Shown here: one piece after another, positions 39,420 through 52,009 of the stretch
Numbering within the stretch: the first letter of the stretch is position 1
Layout: every line of letters starts with the position of its first letter
Source: Thysanoteuthis rhombus
Lineage: Eukaryota > Mollusca > Cephalopoda > Oegopsida > Thysanoteuthidae
Direction: 5' to 3'
Assembly: GCA_963457665.1 (NCBI GenBank)
Contig: OY735227.1
Location: 52,232,844 to 52,296,843, forward strand
Length of the DNA stretch: 64,000 nucleotides
The notes under the pieces: model-generated
What the model was told of the DNA's origin: nothing
The model's input: the letters and a program-made list of their open reading frames with translations, nothing else
Database searches by the model: none
Position numbers and translations under genes: made by a program

Positions 39420-40170
39420 TGATAATCTGGCAAGAATTTGAACTTTATTTTGAAATCTGGTGACCTCTGGAAAACTTCATACTTAATATCAGAATAAATC
39501 TGGTAACCTCTAGGAGATTTGTGACTTAATTTAGGAATAAATCTAGTAAACTTTAGAAGATTCGAAATTTAATTCTGGAATAAATCTGGTACCATCTGAA
39601 ATATTCTAGACTTGACATCGGACCAAATTTGGTAAGCTCAGGAAGATTCTAGACTTTATTTTTGAATAAATATAGTAACCCTCTGGAATATTTATGATTT
39701 GATTTCGGAAAAAAAAAATCTAGTTACCTCTGGGATACTTATTTTGGATTAAATCTGATGACAACAAGGAGATTTTAGACTTCATTTCGGAATAAATCTG
39801 GTGACAGCTGGGAGATTTAAGACTTTATTTTGTAATGAATCTGGTGACTTCTGAAATATTTTAGATCTAACCTTGGAATAAATCTAGTGGCATTGCGAAG
39901 TTTTAAGCCTTGATCTCAGAATGAATGTTGACCTCTGGAAGAGACTTGATTCTTGAAAAAATCTGCAGACTTCTGCAAGACTTTATTTCGGAATAAATCT
40001 GAGATTTGTAAGATTTCAGACCTTATTTTGAAATATATCTGGTGATAATTTGAAGATTTTGAACCTAATATCGGAATAAATTTGGTTATCACTGTAAGAT
40101 TATAAACTCTATTTCGAAATAAATCTGGCGACCTCTGGAAAATTTTAGACCTTATTCTTATATCATCTAG
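39420..40170. repeat. 43 bp minisatellite
   Basis: A unit of the type AATAAATCTGGTAACCTCTG + ~23 bases ending in TTTAGACTTAATTTCGG recurs. The AAATCT core starts at 39453, 39496, 39539, 39582, 39625 and 39668, an exact 43 bp step. The step then becomes irregular but remains recognisable to about 40160, giving roughly 16-17 units. No open frame is kept. Confidence 0.88.
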
Positions 40171-40507
40171 ACTTAATCTCTAAATTAATTCTATCTGATG
40201 AAAATTCTAGCATTTGTTAGAAAGGGGGTTCCATAAGCTATTTCACTGTAGCAAATCACCAGTTATTCATCTACTTCTGGCCTAACGAAAATAAGTTCAG
40301 TACTTTTACTGACAGAACAATGTTTTGCCTGCTAACCTCGTAAATCATTTGCAATAAGTAAAAACAGACTCTTCCACTCAAAGGCAACTACTTCGCTGAT
40401 GAGAGAATAGCTCCCGCCAGCTATTCTAAACGATTGACTTTTCCACTGAAACAAGTTTTTTTTTTTAGTTCTTTTCAAAAAAAAAAAATCATCTCATAGA
40501 ATTCAAA
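40171..40507. other. Unassigned DNA
   Basis: No feature supported. Confidence 0.45.
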
Positions 40508-40853
40508 TACAGGTAAACCTCACTTTCCTGAAATTTGCTTAATGCCACTTTTTGAGTTTTTGATTTATAAAAAGCGAAAAGCGATGATGGCTTTTGTTTA
40601 GAAGCAATCTATTCCAGAGGTAATGGGCACCCTCACCCTCTCTCCTCTACACCCAAGTCTCTTGTACTTCCCACTACCACGACTTCCGATGACTCAGGCT
40701 GACAGACCATCGTAACCATATGCGGGTCTAGGGACCTTAAAGGAATTTCCTCATATAAATTAATGGTGATTACTACTATAGTTTACTCCATTTGGAGTTG
40801 CGATAGGTTCTTTCTAAGATTGCTCTACTGTTTGATAGCGAAGAAAACCTGTA
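40508..40853. mobile_element. Candidate pogo/Tigger-like MITE (342 bp)
   Basis: The ends CAGGTAAACCTCACTTTC (40510-) and, inverted, CAGGTTTTCTTCGCTATC (ending 40851) match at 12 of 18 positions. Both are flanked by TA, the target duplication expected of Tc1/mariner/pogo elements. The CAGG..(A)CCTC start recalls Tigger/pogo termini. There is no transposase frame inside, so it would be non-autonomous. Confidence 0.45.
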
Positions 40854-41860
40854 TATCCGTGAATTTTTTTCCACGGGGATTGTCGATTAAATAAATAAAT
40901 ACCTTAGGTCATTGAAACGTCTGCACTGCTTATATCTTTCGATTTCGTTTCACCGGATATTTGTACTGGTGGAATGGCTTAAAAAGAAATTGTTTTTCGA
41001 TGAGTTTCAAGTTGATGTGATCCTCCAGGATGTGTTGACACGAGACCACAATGCCTTTGACATTCAAATCGAAGTCAATGACATTATGAAAACCAAAACA
41101 GTCAAAATAAATTTTTATCAGTTTTTGAGTTGGTCCAGTTAGTTTTGTATGTATCACGCGAATAGAAGCGCCAATGGGGCTGAAGAGCTGAAAATTTGAA
41201 TATTTGCTCCTTAGTAAGTCAACAAAAAAATTTCAATTTACATTCCCCTAAATAAGTTTTAGAGGGGGTTCAATTTGCAATGCACGTATATGCTAAATTG
41301 ATCCTTCTATTTATGCCCACTTGTTTTCATTTTGTTTGTTTTTTTTCAAAATTCAAACTTTTTAGTGATCACTCGCCAACAAAATTTGAGCGAAGTAACT
41401 TATTCATTGATCAGCCCTTTTTTCAATTTTTGATTATTACCCCAAACATGGCTGGTTGCCAAAAGACATTGATCACGTGACGATTCCAATTGAGCGATTA
41501 ACCAGGCCTAATTTACGTAAAAGCGAACAAGTGGCGTAAAGCCAGTTTTCTGAAAGCTGGTAAGTCTATATTTGAATTGTTTTGATGATTTATTTATAGT
41601 GAATAAACTAAAAAAAATTACATCTCAGTGGAAGAGTTTGGCATCGAAAATATTTTTTTCATCGAAAATACTCTCAAGGAAGAATGCAAATAACCAGTAT
41701 GCTCGGAGAAAATGGAGACTAAAAACCTTCAATACTCTCCCAAACAAAGGTCACAATGAGCAAGATATACAAGTCAAGTATATCAAGTTATTTTGTGGCA
41801 GGTGAAGCAAAACAACGAATACCTGGACCAGTTTCTTTCACAATCGACCATTCAAAAAAG
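40854..41860. other. Unassigned DNA
   Basis: Frames at 40912-41142 (+), 40930-41157 (-) and 41572-41805 (+) have no motif I recognise. The last lies just upstream of the RTE-like remnant and could be its decayed endonuclease part, but I see no catalytic motif. Confidence 0.4.
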
Positions 41861-41869
41861 CTGGTGAAA

Positions 41870-42945
41870 TCATCACTCGGAAACTTACCCATCTATTCAA
41901 CGTGCCTCAGAGTTATGTCTCAGATGATTGGGATACTGCTATCATGATACTACTAAATAAACCCAAAAGCTCTAAACAACAAAAGATCAATGAGTGTATT
42001 AAACTGCATCTATAAACTTTTTACCCAAGTGACCACCAAGAAAAAAACAAAACGCGAGCTGAAAACCAACCATGGGAATAGGCTGACTTCAACAAAATCA
42101 ATTCGACCACTGACCATTTCCAGTCAGTAAATCAACAGAGAGAGAAAGCAGCAGAATACAAAATACCACATACTTTACCATCTGTTGTTCAAGACGGCCT
42201 TGCACTCAGTGGAAATTATCAGTTATTGTTGCTATTATACAAGACGTAGACACCCGTATATATCAGTCTGGTAACATATCTACCGACACAGCGGTTCATT
42301 TGTCAGTCTTCATAGAGACTCTGGGCTATTTCAGCTCGAAAAATGGGTAAGGCAAGATGAAACCAGCTCACTCAATCTCTTCAGAGCTCATCTTGAGATG
42401 ATCTTCCGGAATTTAGACTGGGCAAATGAAGGAATCAGAATAGACGATGAATACCAGAGTAACCTCAGATGTTAACATCATCCTTTTTGCTTCATGATCT
42501 CCGAATAAGGTAAGACAGACTAGATGAAGAAAGCAAGGGATTCGATTCAATAAAACAAATTTTATGTGTAGCAAGGACACAACGTTCAAAATCGAAAACG
42601 CAGTGCTAAAGAAAACTACATCTACCTAAGGCAATCTCCATGAAATCATCGGAAGAAAAAATCAAGATAAGAATCACTCTAGGTTGGCAAACTTTCGGTA
42701 GAGTAAGCTCGACTTTTCAAAAATCAAAAAATTCCATTAGTTCCAAAAAGAAGCGTCACCAGCCACTGTATCCTCCCAGTAGAGACAAATGGAGCTGGAA
42801 CATGGAACCTAACCAAAAGATTGGCCCTCAAACTGAGAACCACGCAACATGCATGCGAGAGTATCATTCTCAAAATCACATGAAGATGTCACAAAATAGA
42901 ACATTATAACAGAAAATAAACAGTGATCAGATATATCATAGAAAA
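41870..42945 (+). pseudogene. RTE-like LINE, reverse transcriptase region (longest copy)
   Basis: Read through several frameshifts on the plus strand: DDWDTAIMILLNKPKSSKQQ (RT fingers), RAENQPWE.ADFNKINSTTDHFQ and REKAAEYKIP (matching '..EQAGFR.G.STTDHL...EKA.EY.IPL'). Then VSLHRDSGLFQLEKWVRQDE, LNLFRAHLEMIFRNLDWANE, RIDDEYQSNLRC, KIENAVLKK, RITLGWQTFGRVSSTFQKSK and SRDKWSWNMEPNQK follow. The motif order is that of RTE-type LINEs whose C-terminus contains a KWQWAGHVAR phrase. The catalytic YADD-like box is lost. The copy ends near 42945, where SINE-like DNA is inserted, and resumes at 43371. Confidence 0.75.
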
Positions 42946-43370
42946 CATTAGAACATACCTGGCTCCTACTTCTATTCCGGCTGAAGATAATTACTACAAG
43001 TTTTCTATTGTATAGATGATAAACAAAAAAATACGAAAAATATTTTTTTAGAATAAATGAATTCATTTATTTGAATTTAATAAGTATTTGCATATCTATA
43101 AGATACATTTTCGTAGATATGTAAGACTGGTCAATTCGGCTCAATCGGTAAAAGAGCAGGTTATCATTCGCTTGGTCGTGATTTCAAATTACAGAAGTGC
43201 AATGATAATTTCATAAATATATTTATTTATTAGAATGAAATAAATTCTTGTGCATTTAGCTCAATCATGTCAATCAAGCTCACTTGGTAAGAAATATGAC
43301 TACCAATCAGTTGGTCGTTATTTCTTGTAATTCTTGTTATGGTGGAAAAATAGACAACTCCAGGTTTAGA
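42946..43370 (+). mobile_element. Insertion with two tRNA-like SINE units inside the RTE remnant
   Basis: Unit 1 (43120-43215): CGGCTCAATCGGTAAAAGAG with GTGATTTCAAATTACAG, the same family as 9790-9900. Unit 2 (about 43275-43345): AAGCTCACTTGGTAAGAAAT with GTTGGTCGTTATTTCTTG, more decayed. The LINE reading on the left stops at CATAGAAAACATTAG and continues on the right with AAACAAATCTCAAATG. Confidence 0.55.
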
Positions 43371-43640
43371 CTCGAATTAAACAAATCTCAAATGCTAATG
43401 AGCTGGTCATGTTGCAAGAATGTTAGCCAACAGCTGAACATCACGACTCACAAAGTTGAGCCCTGGAGATCATATGCGAAACGGTGTCCAACAAAAAAAA
43501 ATAGTGTGACAAGTTCAGAAAGTATTGACTTTGCAAAGGCCATGATGGCAAATCTTGAGGAATGTCCATGTCCAATGACGGACGCTGAAAGGCTGCTGCT
43601 GATAACTTTGAAGGTAGTGTCACTGATTTATATACCAACT
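43371..43640 (+). pseudogene. RTE-like LINE, 3' end of the interrupted copy
   Basis: GAGCTGGTCATGTTGCAAGA (the 'WAGHVAR' site), then AGATCATATGCGAAACGGTG, AGAAAGTATTGACTTTG, and GAATGTCCATGTCC with CGGACGCTGAAAGGCTGCTG. These are in the same order as 48860-49090 and 62040-62140. The 163-codon frame over 43284-43775 is in a different phase from the ancestral one and starts inside the inserted SINE, so it is not a gene. Confidence 0.7.
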
Positions 43641-45481
43641 GAATTGGAATCACTTACGCTTTCTGACCGAGCAACCTACATAATGATGTTAAGCGGGTAT
43701 GAATTGAGAAAATCGAGGGAGAAAAAGGAGTTTGAAGGAGGAACGGTAGGAGGTAAGAAAGCTGGCAAAAAATGAAAATAAAACCAGTTGAAAGTGAAAT
43801 ATAAATTTATATACGTATAGAGAGAGGGGAAAGGGGTGAGGACGAAAGAATGACACAGAGAGATAGACTTGCTCACTGGATATCTAGGGAAAATGAGCAA
43901 AGGTTTGAGAGGCTGGTAGAAAAACAAGGATCCTCTGGATGGCCGACTGTTTATTCAGTCGCAACAATAAGTTTTGTCAAGACATTTATTTATGGTTAAT
44001 TTAGTTCAGTTCAAACCAATCCTTTATCTAAGACTTGTATATGTGACACGCTTCAAGACTTTGAGAAGCCATCGACCTGACCGAGGGGAAAGTCTGTCAC
44101 GAGCAAGAAATCTTGAGAATCTGTACTTGATGTCAACAATGCTGGTGGCATGTACCGGAAGTCGAAGTGTTCCGAAGATTTAAAAAAAATTCCGTTTACA
44201 CCGCTGCCACTTCCAGTTTCCGTCGCTGTATGCTCACAGGGTTAATTAGAACAGAAATTTTCGAACTAGGGTTCCCGATCCAAGAGAGGTGGCGTAAAGA
44301 TTATTAGGGATCACAAAAATAATTGATTTTTTGTAAAGGAATCTTTGTATAATAAAATATTCTTCAAGTCTCAGGAGAAAATGTACTCCTCCGGACGCTA
44401 GTCGTAAAGTGTCTCGATCTTATGTACTGATTTTTAAAAAATGGATTTCGTTTTCATTACGTTTTAGTACTTCATACTTATAAAGTGAGAATTTTTTCAT
44501 TATGGATACCGTAAAACTGATTATAGGTTATAAACGGGTGCAATTTTTAACTTTTTTTTGTTTTTATCCCTTTCTTTGTTTAGTTAATGTCAGATACATT
44601 TTACTGTAGAAAGGGGGCATCAAATCCTTTAAGCTATTATGGTGGGTCATGGAGCAAAAAGGGTTACAAACCATTGGTTCAGACTAAGCTAGGCTGAGAA
44701 AATGGTAAAGATAATAGCATTCAAGTCGTGAAGCAGTCTTCAGAATCAGAAGGAAAGAAAACACTGTTAATTATTTACCGACCCCACTCGATTAAGTTCC
44801 ATTATGGTGAATGCACAGGCAAGACATTCTTGTAGAAAGGATCAGAAGTTTTTCCCATCAATCTTTTACCGATGCCGTTCACAGAATTAGGTAAACATTT
44901 TGTGGTTTTCCTTTGAAATCGACCAACATTCTCAGCGTCACACCCCATGCACAGAAATATACTCTCCTGCCGAGCTTCCCTCCCAAACCACAACACACAG
45001 CCAGTATCTGCTTAAGAATTCATGTGAGCACACATGCTAGCACTTGGTCCCCACCGGGGACACTTTTTTCCCACGGTCAACACTCCCCTTTTCCTTATGT
45101 TTATTAAGTAAGCCTTTGTATATTAGCATCGATTGATATTTTCACACGTACCTCTTTTATCCTTAAAATACGTTTATATTCGATTTACATATTCGACATC
45201 TCCTTCCGTACATTCTGTCGTCAGATGCACAAGTATCATTGCTACTTATCAATTGGGCACGTTGTACTTAGCAATAGTAGACGTAATAGTTTTAAATTGA
45301 CTGAATTCCAACATGAAGCGCTTTCATTGTTATTCTTAGATGTAGCATTATCTAAGCAATTAGGATAGCTTAAGACTATAACGTATTTGACTACGAGATG
45401 TAAACAAACAAGAAGTCGTGCACTAAAACAGGATAATGAAGAATTAAGCTGTATGACAATCTGAATGACGTCCGTCGATTG
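43641..45481. other. Unassigned DNA
   Basis: No gene or named repeat supported. Confidence 0.45.
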
Positions 45482-45567
45482 GCTTCCGTAGCCTAATTGA
45501 TAAGGCACTGTCCACGTCAAACAGGCAGCTGGGGATACAGGATTTGGGTTGAAATCTTGCCGGAGGC
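45482..45567 (+). pseudogene. tRNA-like sequence (tRNA-Arg-like pseudogene or SINE head)
   Basis: A 7-bp acceptor stem GCTTCCG/CGGAGGC (one G-T pair) encloses a perfect 4-bp D stem GCCT/AGGC within TAGCCTAATTGATAAGGC (A box), and a T-loop-like TTGAAAT (B box GGTTGAAATCT). The overall look is closest to tRNA-Arg. Against function: position 33 is not T, the anticodon stem has a mismatch, the variable region is about 14 bases too long and the T stem is poor. It is therefore a pseudogene or a SINE head. Confidence 0.55.
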
Positions 45568-48500
45568 TACTTCCTTAGATCCAATCCACACTGCCTGCTT
45601 AGATCAATGGTCAAAGAATGGAAGAAAAAAGGTTCAAACTATTCGATGCCAGGTACATTCTTAAACGTTGTAACTCTTTTGCCGGATTATTCTCGTAAAA
45701 AAATAGTAAGTCATCATTGCATATTTAAAACATTTTTATTTTCATGCAAATCAACTAATATGCACGACACCGTATCTAATGACTGTAATATATACCCAAG
45801 CGTACATAAGAGAAAAAAGTATAACAAACCAGTGCTATTGAACCGATTGACGCTGATTTCGATCTTTATTTAGGACGAAAAGAAACCTTAAGATCTGTTT
45901 AAAGGTTCGCAGAGTTGTTTGGGGGTTTTTTTTTTCAATTTATTCACCCGAGTACATTTTTTTAGGTTTTCCCTCTTATTTTGGGGTAGACGTAATGGCT
46001 GAACATCGTATATCGCCTGAAATTTCAAAATAGCCGAATATCTCAAAACACGAAAAGACAAAGTAAGAATTGTGACAAGGTTGAAACTGTGAAGATAATT
46101 GTTAAATCGGCAATTGTTTGGAATAGGAATATTTCAGTATTTTTAAGGGAGATAATCAGGATAGACACTGTAAATATTACAAGGGATATAAACGCCAATA
46201 TTTAATTATTTGATTTCAAATGGAAGAAATTATTGTCTGATTTAATGAATTTTCTTTTTCTCTTTTCTACGCAATTTTATGGTGGCTTGATTTTTCTAAT
46301 TATCACAATAAAATAAACCCCAAACCTGACACCAACACTAACTTCCGACAATAACTTATATCCTTTTCAGTCAAATGTCATGAAATACGGTTTAAAATAT
46401 GCAGTTTTTTCTGCTTTCAATTCATGCTAACTATTTCTCCCTTGGAAAGTATCGTTATATTGTTTTGGTAAACCTATCTCAACAATTACTGTAAAATCAA
46501 TATCACTATACAACTATGGGCGATACTAAAACACAAGAAGAGATACAATACACTAGACAACCCGGAGGGTATTGAGCATCCGATACCCCTCTAGACTTCT
46601 ACAAGAAGATGGTGCAATACTTTTCTCAAGAACGATAAAAAAAATTAAGCCAGATGGGAGTTGTGAGGTCATAAAATGTAAAAAGACGGAAAACATCAGC
46701 AAACAAAGCAATGTTGCGTGACTTGGACAAGACAGCATCAGGATTCACGGGAAAACTACCCTCTTATTCGTTCTCAACCAAGACCTGATCAACTACTTCT
46801 TCAAAAGAACGTTACGAACGTTATGAAATCCATCACAAACGACTGCCAAGCATAGAAGAGACTAGTTAAATAAAGGCTACCGAGGTGGAATGATGGAGTT
46901 GCGACACACCACTACTACTGCAACTACTACCACGCAAAATTTGATCTTATTTATATCATATATCTTTACTTATGTAAGGACTTTGCCTGACCTCATAGTT
47001 TTCTGGTTCAGCATCGTCTGAGCTGGTGCAAAATGCCAGCCCTGCCATTCCATCCATATATGTCATTTCCCATGGAAAATTCAATCTGGAAAGTTTGAGA
47101 ATATTCTAAAACGTTGTGCTATGATTTAGATATGGTCTTCAAAGTTTAATTTTGTTTTAACTGCAAGATAATAGCATAAAGTCACCCGTTAAAAAAAAGA
47201 AAAAAACCTTTCGCACATAGGAGACTCGGACCACTACCCGTCATATAAAAATACTCAAAGGATACAGAAGAGAGTTGGTTTTTTTTCCTGCACATATCAA
47301 GTTTCTGCAAAATCCATTACAACTCCTTGCGGAACCCCGTTTGAAAATGCCCCAGTTATATAGGCCCAAAATATATGCAGAAGGTTCAGTTCCTCGATCA
47401 GAGCAATTTATTCCATTTTCATTTAAAGCTCACGCGTTATTTCATTAGCTAGCAATTCTAATTGTAAACTTGGCATATTATTTTCTTCTAGAGATCATTT
47501 CTTGAAAATATAAAACCTTAAGCAAAATGGTTCAGTCTAGGGTGGTCGGTTATCTCAGGGCTACAAGTCCCTCACACTACCACTCACACTAAAAGACAGA
47601 GAAGGTACTTGCACCCACGCTTTTGTGACACTGCTGCTATTTTTTGAAACACCTGCACGTATGTGTGGGAGACCCCCTGTACTAAACTCGACCTTGAGTC
47701 ATATATCACCTGCGTGGGGACGCAAATAGACCCCCTACATTAAAAAAAATAGAATAACAAGAAACACTTGGCCAATTTAAACTTATTATGGTCAATCTAG
47801 TTTTTAAAATTAATCTTTATTCAAGCTTACGTCAAACAAAATTCTAGCGTCATAAAAGGACCTCCGGTTTGAAATGACGTCAGAAATTATAAAGGTCGAT
47901 TGCGACGGACAGAAAGGATGTGCCAGGTTGTTTATCCGCCTCCACCCAGCGGCAAGTTTGACATGAAGTCGAGTTTAGGGTGGGGTCCCAGTGGTTTGAA
48001 AAATGGCTCCTGTCCCCGAAACTGATGCTGCAGAGACTTCAGAGCAAGCTTAACTTGATCCCAGGATTAGTCCTGAGCAAGCTTGACATGGCTTGTATTC
48101 GCTAACGGAGTCATACCATACCTCAGTTACGAGAAAGGACGCGTCTGTCGTCACGTAGTGTGAAATGCGATACTTGATGAACAAGTTGAAAATTCTGGTG
48201 TTCAGTTACGACTATTTTCTGCTTTGGTGAGACTCGCCTCATCTTTCTTCTATCAACAAACTAAGGCCATTAGCAAATTAAACTATTTTAGATAATGGCT
48301 CTCGTTATTAAACATTGCAACCATCTCCCGATACAATTAATCAAGCACTAGAGTAAGTAAAGAAGACAGACGCCATGTCTCTTTAAGCCAGAACTTTTTA
48401 AACTGTGTTACTGATAATCTCTAGGTGTGTCGCGAAATTAAGTATAATTTTGTATATATTTCAAAGGATACTTTTCCTGAGTCATTTGAACTGCTGGGTT

Positions 48501-48629
48501 GACAAAACATATTTGACTTGGCCAATGAAAAAACTTTTTTTTTAAAAGCGTGTCGCCAACGCAAAAATATTGGGAAGGTTTGCTTTAGCCAATGAAATTT
48601 AAAAGATGTCAAAAGTTTTAGAGCAAGGG
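45568..48629. other. Long unassigned stretch
   Basis: No gene or named repeat supported. GAGCAAGCTT(A/G)AC(A/T)TG occurs twice at 48042 and 48073, a local duplication. Confidence 0.4.
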
Positions 48630-49095
48630 AAAACTCATTGATTTTGATAGAGAAGCAACCAATGCATTCTCCAGATAGTGACCTATGGAGCTGAAATATG
48701 GAGCGTAAACAAAAGATTGACTTTCAAACTATGAACTATGCAATGTGTACATGAGGGAATCATGCTCAGCATCTCATAAAGAGATTAAAAAATAGAGCAG
48801 TACATTTGAGGAAAATATCAGAGATATCATAGAATTCATTAGAAAACACAAATGACAATGGGCTGGTCATGTTGCAGGAATAGATAAACGATGGACGTTG
48901 CGACTCATAACGTGGATCCCAAGAGATCATATGCAAAATAGTGACTGGCAAAATATAAGATGGCGTAACAAACTAGGCAAGGTCAGGAAGTATTGGCTCT
49001 GCGATGCTCATGATAGAGAGGCCTGGGGAATGTCCAACGACGCCCAAAGACTGTTGCTAATGATGATGACCTTGAGAGTTGTTTTCATCACTTGA
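48630..49095 (+). pseudogene. RTE-like LINE, 5'-truncated copy
   Basis: Plus strand reads VTYGAEIWSVNKRLTFKL, MQCVHEGIMLSIS, then KTQMTMGWSC, the shifted 'WQWAGHVAR' site GGGCTGGTCATGTTGCAGGA. It continues through TLRLITWIPRDHMQNSDWQN, IRWRNKLGKVRKYWLCDAHD and REAWGMSNDAQRLLLMMMT to the GATGATGA-type 3' end. This is the best-preserved C-terminal region of the family in the window, but with stops. Confidence 0.75.
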
Positions 49096-49504
49096 GACCG
49101 GTTGGCATATTTCCCCTTAAGCGTGCGCGCACATATTTACCAACCAGAGCTAATAGGGAACTAATGCGCGGAAAGAAGATTAGTAACATAAAATGATGTA
49201 GTAATGAATAATCATATTTATGAATATAAGCAGGGGTGCACCAAATGCTCTTTCTGTCAATTAATTTCTCCAAGGATTGCCAAATTTGTCATTTTCTGGC
49301 TAGGTCAGGCTGATTTTTTTCTAATCTAATTAAAAATATACGATAGCTGATCAAATTTGGTAGGTTTAATAGAAGTAAATGCTCATTTTTTAATAATTAT
49401 TTGTTCTGAGGTCTTGGTATATAGTCATTCTATTTGGTGAATAGGATTTAATTTCATACATGAGGAATATCAACATTAGGTTCGTAAACTCAATAATACT
49501 CAAC
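49096..49504. other. Unassigned DNA
   Basis: No feature supported. Confidence 0.45.
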
Positions 49505-49690
49505 GGCGGTTATAGTTATGGATAGGGTTCGGATTAGGGTTAGGGTTAGGATTTGAGTTATGGTTAGGGCTAGTGGTTGGTTTGGATTAGTATTAGGGTT
49601 AGGATTAGGATTATGGTTAGTGTTACGGTGTGGATTATGGTCAGTGGTGGGGTTAGGGTGAGGATTAGGGTTATGGTTATGGTACGTTAG
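49505..49690 (+). repeat. Degenerate interstitial telomere-like (TTAGGG)n
   Basis: About 30 hexamer-like units on the plus strand. Exact TTAGGG is frequent (for example near 49535-49550), mixed with TTATGG, TTAGGA, TTAGTG and GTGGTT variants. The minus-strand NPNPN open frame is a by-product. Confidence 0.9.
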
Positions 49691-50129
49691 TTTTTTCTCC
49701 ATACTTAATAGAATAATAATTAAATAGAACATACAAATGCAACGAATAACAAGAAATCATGAAACATTCTCTCCTTCTTATTTCAGACACTGTTTCTCAT
49801 AATAAATACGTGCAAATAAAATAGTGGGAAAAAATTTAAAAGTTCCAGGCCGTTGGTGAAATTTGGGCCACAACAGCAGCAGCTATAAATCGGTTATCTC
49901 CCTGCGAAAAATTGGACGGGTATCAGATTTAAAAAGTTTTTCGAGCGATTGAACTCTTTCTTGTCATTTATCTTGTTAACAAGATGTTTTAGCAGATCCA
50001 ATCCACGGCTTTCTACAAAAGTACTATCCGAATGTGATGGTTATGAACAGACAAACAATAAGGAGTTCAATTGTCCCAAAACTGTCTGAATGTTTATGTC
50101 TGTTCTCAAAAAAGGTGTAATGGAGTCAG

Positions 50130-50131
<2 letters not shown>
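49691..50131. other. Unassigned DNA
   Basis: Contains a perfect 16-bp palindrome ATCTTGTTAACAAGAT near 49970; otherwise nothing. Confidence 0.45.

Positions 50132-50175
<44 letters not shown>
50132..50175. repeat. (TA)n microsatellite
   Basis: Perfect TA array of about 21 units. Confidence 0.96.
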
Positions 50176-50176
<1 letters not shown>

Positions 50177-52009
50177 CTAAAATATATAGGATGGATAAGA
50201 TTCAGCTGATTTAGTCATTTTAAAAGATAACTTTAACTATAAATAACAAACTTTACGTAGTAACGCTGATTTCGTCCCTTATTCAACCCTTGCCGGCAAA
50301 CAAGATTTCTGCACGCCAACTTTCAAACTCAATAGGTGCACTTCAGATTATAAGTATAATTTCAATATGATATAATAATAATGAGCTTAATAAGCTATGC
50401 AAATTTGCAATCTGTTTCTTTATCGCTGATGCATCTCATTGATCAATTTACTTTCTCATTATGACACGACAATTACGTCATTGATTACGCCATAGAAACT
50501 TTTATTACTTAAAATGTCTGATCACATATTTATATAATTCAAGTTGAGTTGAAACTTTGGGGAAAAAAATTAGCTTACTTTGATTATCAAAAAAGAAATT
50601 TTAGTTTTAGGCTCCTTCGTGCCGATCCATACAAAAATTAGCCTGTCATTTTGGATGGGTATATTCAAATCTATTATAATTGTTATTAATCAAAATAATA
50701 ATGGTAAGTGTGAGTTGGTGGCTTGATTCATTTATTTCAACATTACATAAAATGATAGTAAGAAATTCTCATTAATGTTTTATTTGATGGAGCAACAAAT
50801 CAAATAAAGTACTGTTCCAAAGTTTAGAATAGAATCTAACCAAAATATCTTACTTCGGAAATATAACCATACTTATAAAAAACACATATTGTATGATCTA
50901 CTGTGAGAGTTAGGTCATAAAATGATTGTCTTGAAACAATTTCAAGTTTACATTTGCGCACGTAATCAGTGCACACGTATTTTGGTCACTGAAAAAAACT
51001 GTGCAGCGCAATATTTTTGCACACACTGACTATTAAGAATAAGAAGCAACATTTTATTACCGGTTGTGTTCAACGTCTCTCGTCAACATTGACTCTCAGG
51101 TAGTTGGGCGATCGAAATTGTTACGTGGGTATTACAAGTACAAATGAAGACTTATAACTGATATTATCAAAACACGACTACAGATGAAACAAAATAAATC
51201 AAAAATGTAATAATACAATACAATGTTTACTAATATAAATATTTTTTTCAGTTTTGATTCAATTCTAATTTTGATTTTTACCGATATAAATTTTGATCTA
51301 TTTTAAGAATAACAAATTGGTTTTTAATGTTATGAGTACCCTCATTAACACAATGTTGGATAGGTGGTCCTGATAGTTTCATATCCCAGATCACTCAATG
51401 TTAAAACGGCGCATAGATAAAAAGAATTGAATATATTCAAAGCAATAACAATATGATTTATGTATTTTCTTGTTTATCTTTCATTATTCTCTTATTTCTT
51501 TTTATTTATGCACCGTTTTTAACATCGAGTGAGCGAGTGTATCAAAACAGACAGAAAAGCATGTGCACAGATATGGGACGTTGATTTACATAATAAACAA
51601 TCAGCTGCTGAAAAGAGACGTTGATTCCGGGGTTCCCGATCGGTTTAGTGTCTAACGGTTCAGAGTCTAACTGGGTTCCGTGGAACCTTTGGGCTCCACA
51701 TCATATATTGTTGGTTGTGCAGCAGATTCTAAGAAATAAAATATTCACAGTTTCGAATGAAATATTATGCGGTATTGATGGAAAAAATCAAAATGCATTC
51801 GTTGTACCAGACCTTAATTGTTGGTTTTCTTTGAAAGAGTCATGCTTAATGTGGAACCAAGACTAACTTCATAAATATAAAAAAACATGGTCATGTATTT
51901 TTTTAAATTACGTATTTTGAAATTATACTCTATCAAGCTTACTAAAACGTATTTAGTTTGTGAATGAAACACGTTTGGTCGTTGACACTGGGACTTTAGT
52001 GCTTTTAGG
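50176..52009. other. AT-rich unassigned DNA
   Basis: No feature supported; the frame 51621-51866 (+) has no motif I recognise. Confidence 0.4.

Noticed and set aside
43284-43775. 163-codon open frame on the plus strand
   Set aside because: It begins inside a tRNA-like SINE and crosses the RTE 3' end out of the ancestral phase, so it has no coherent protein.
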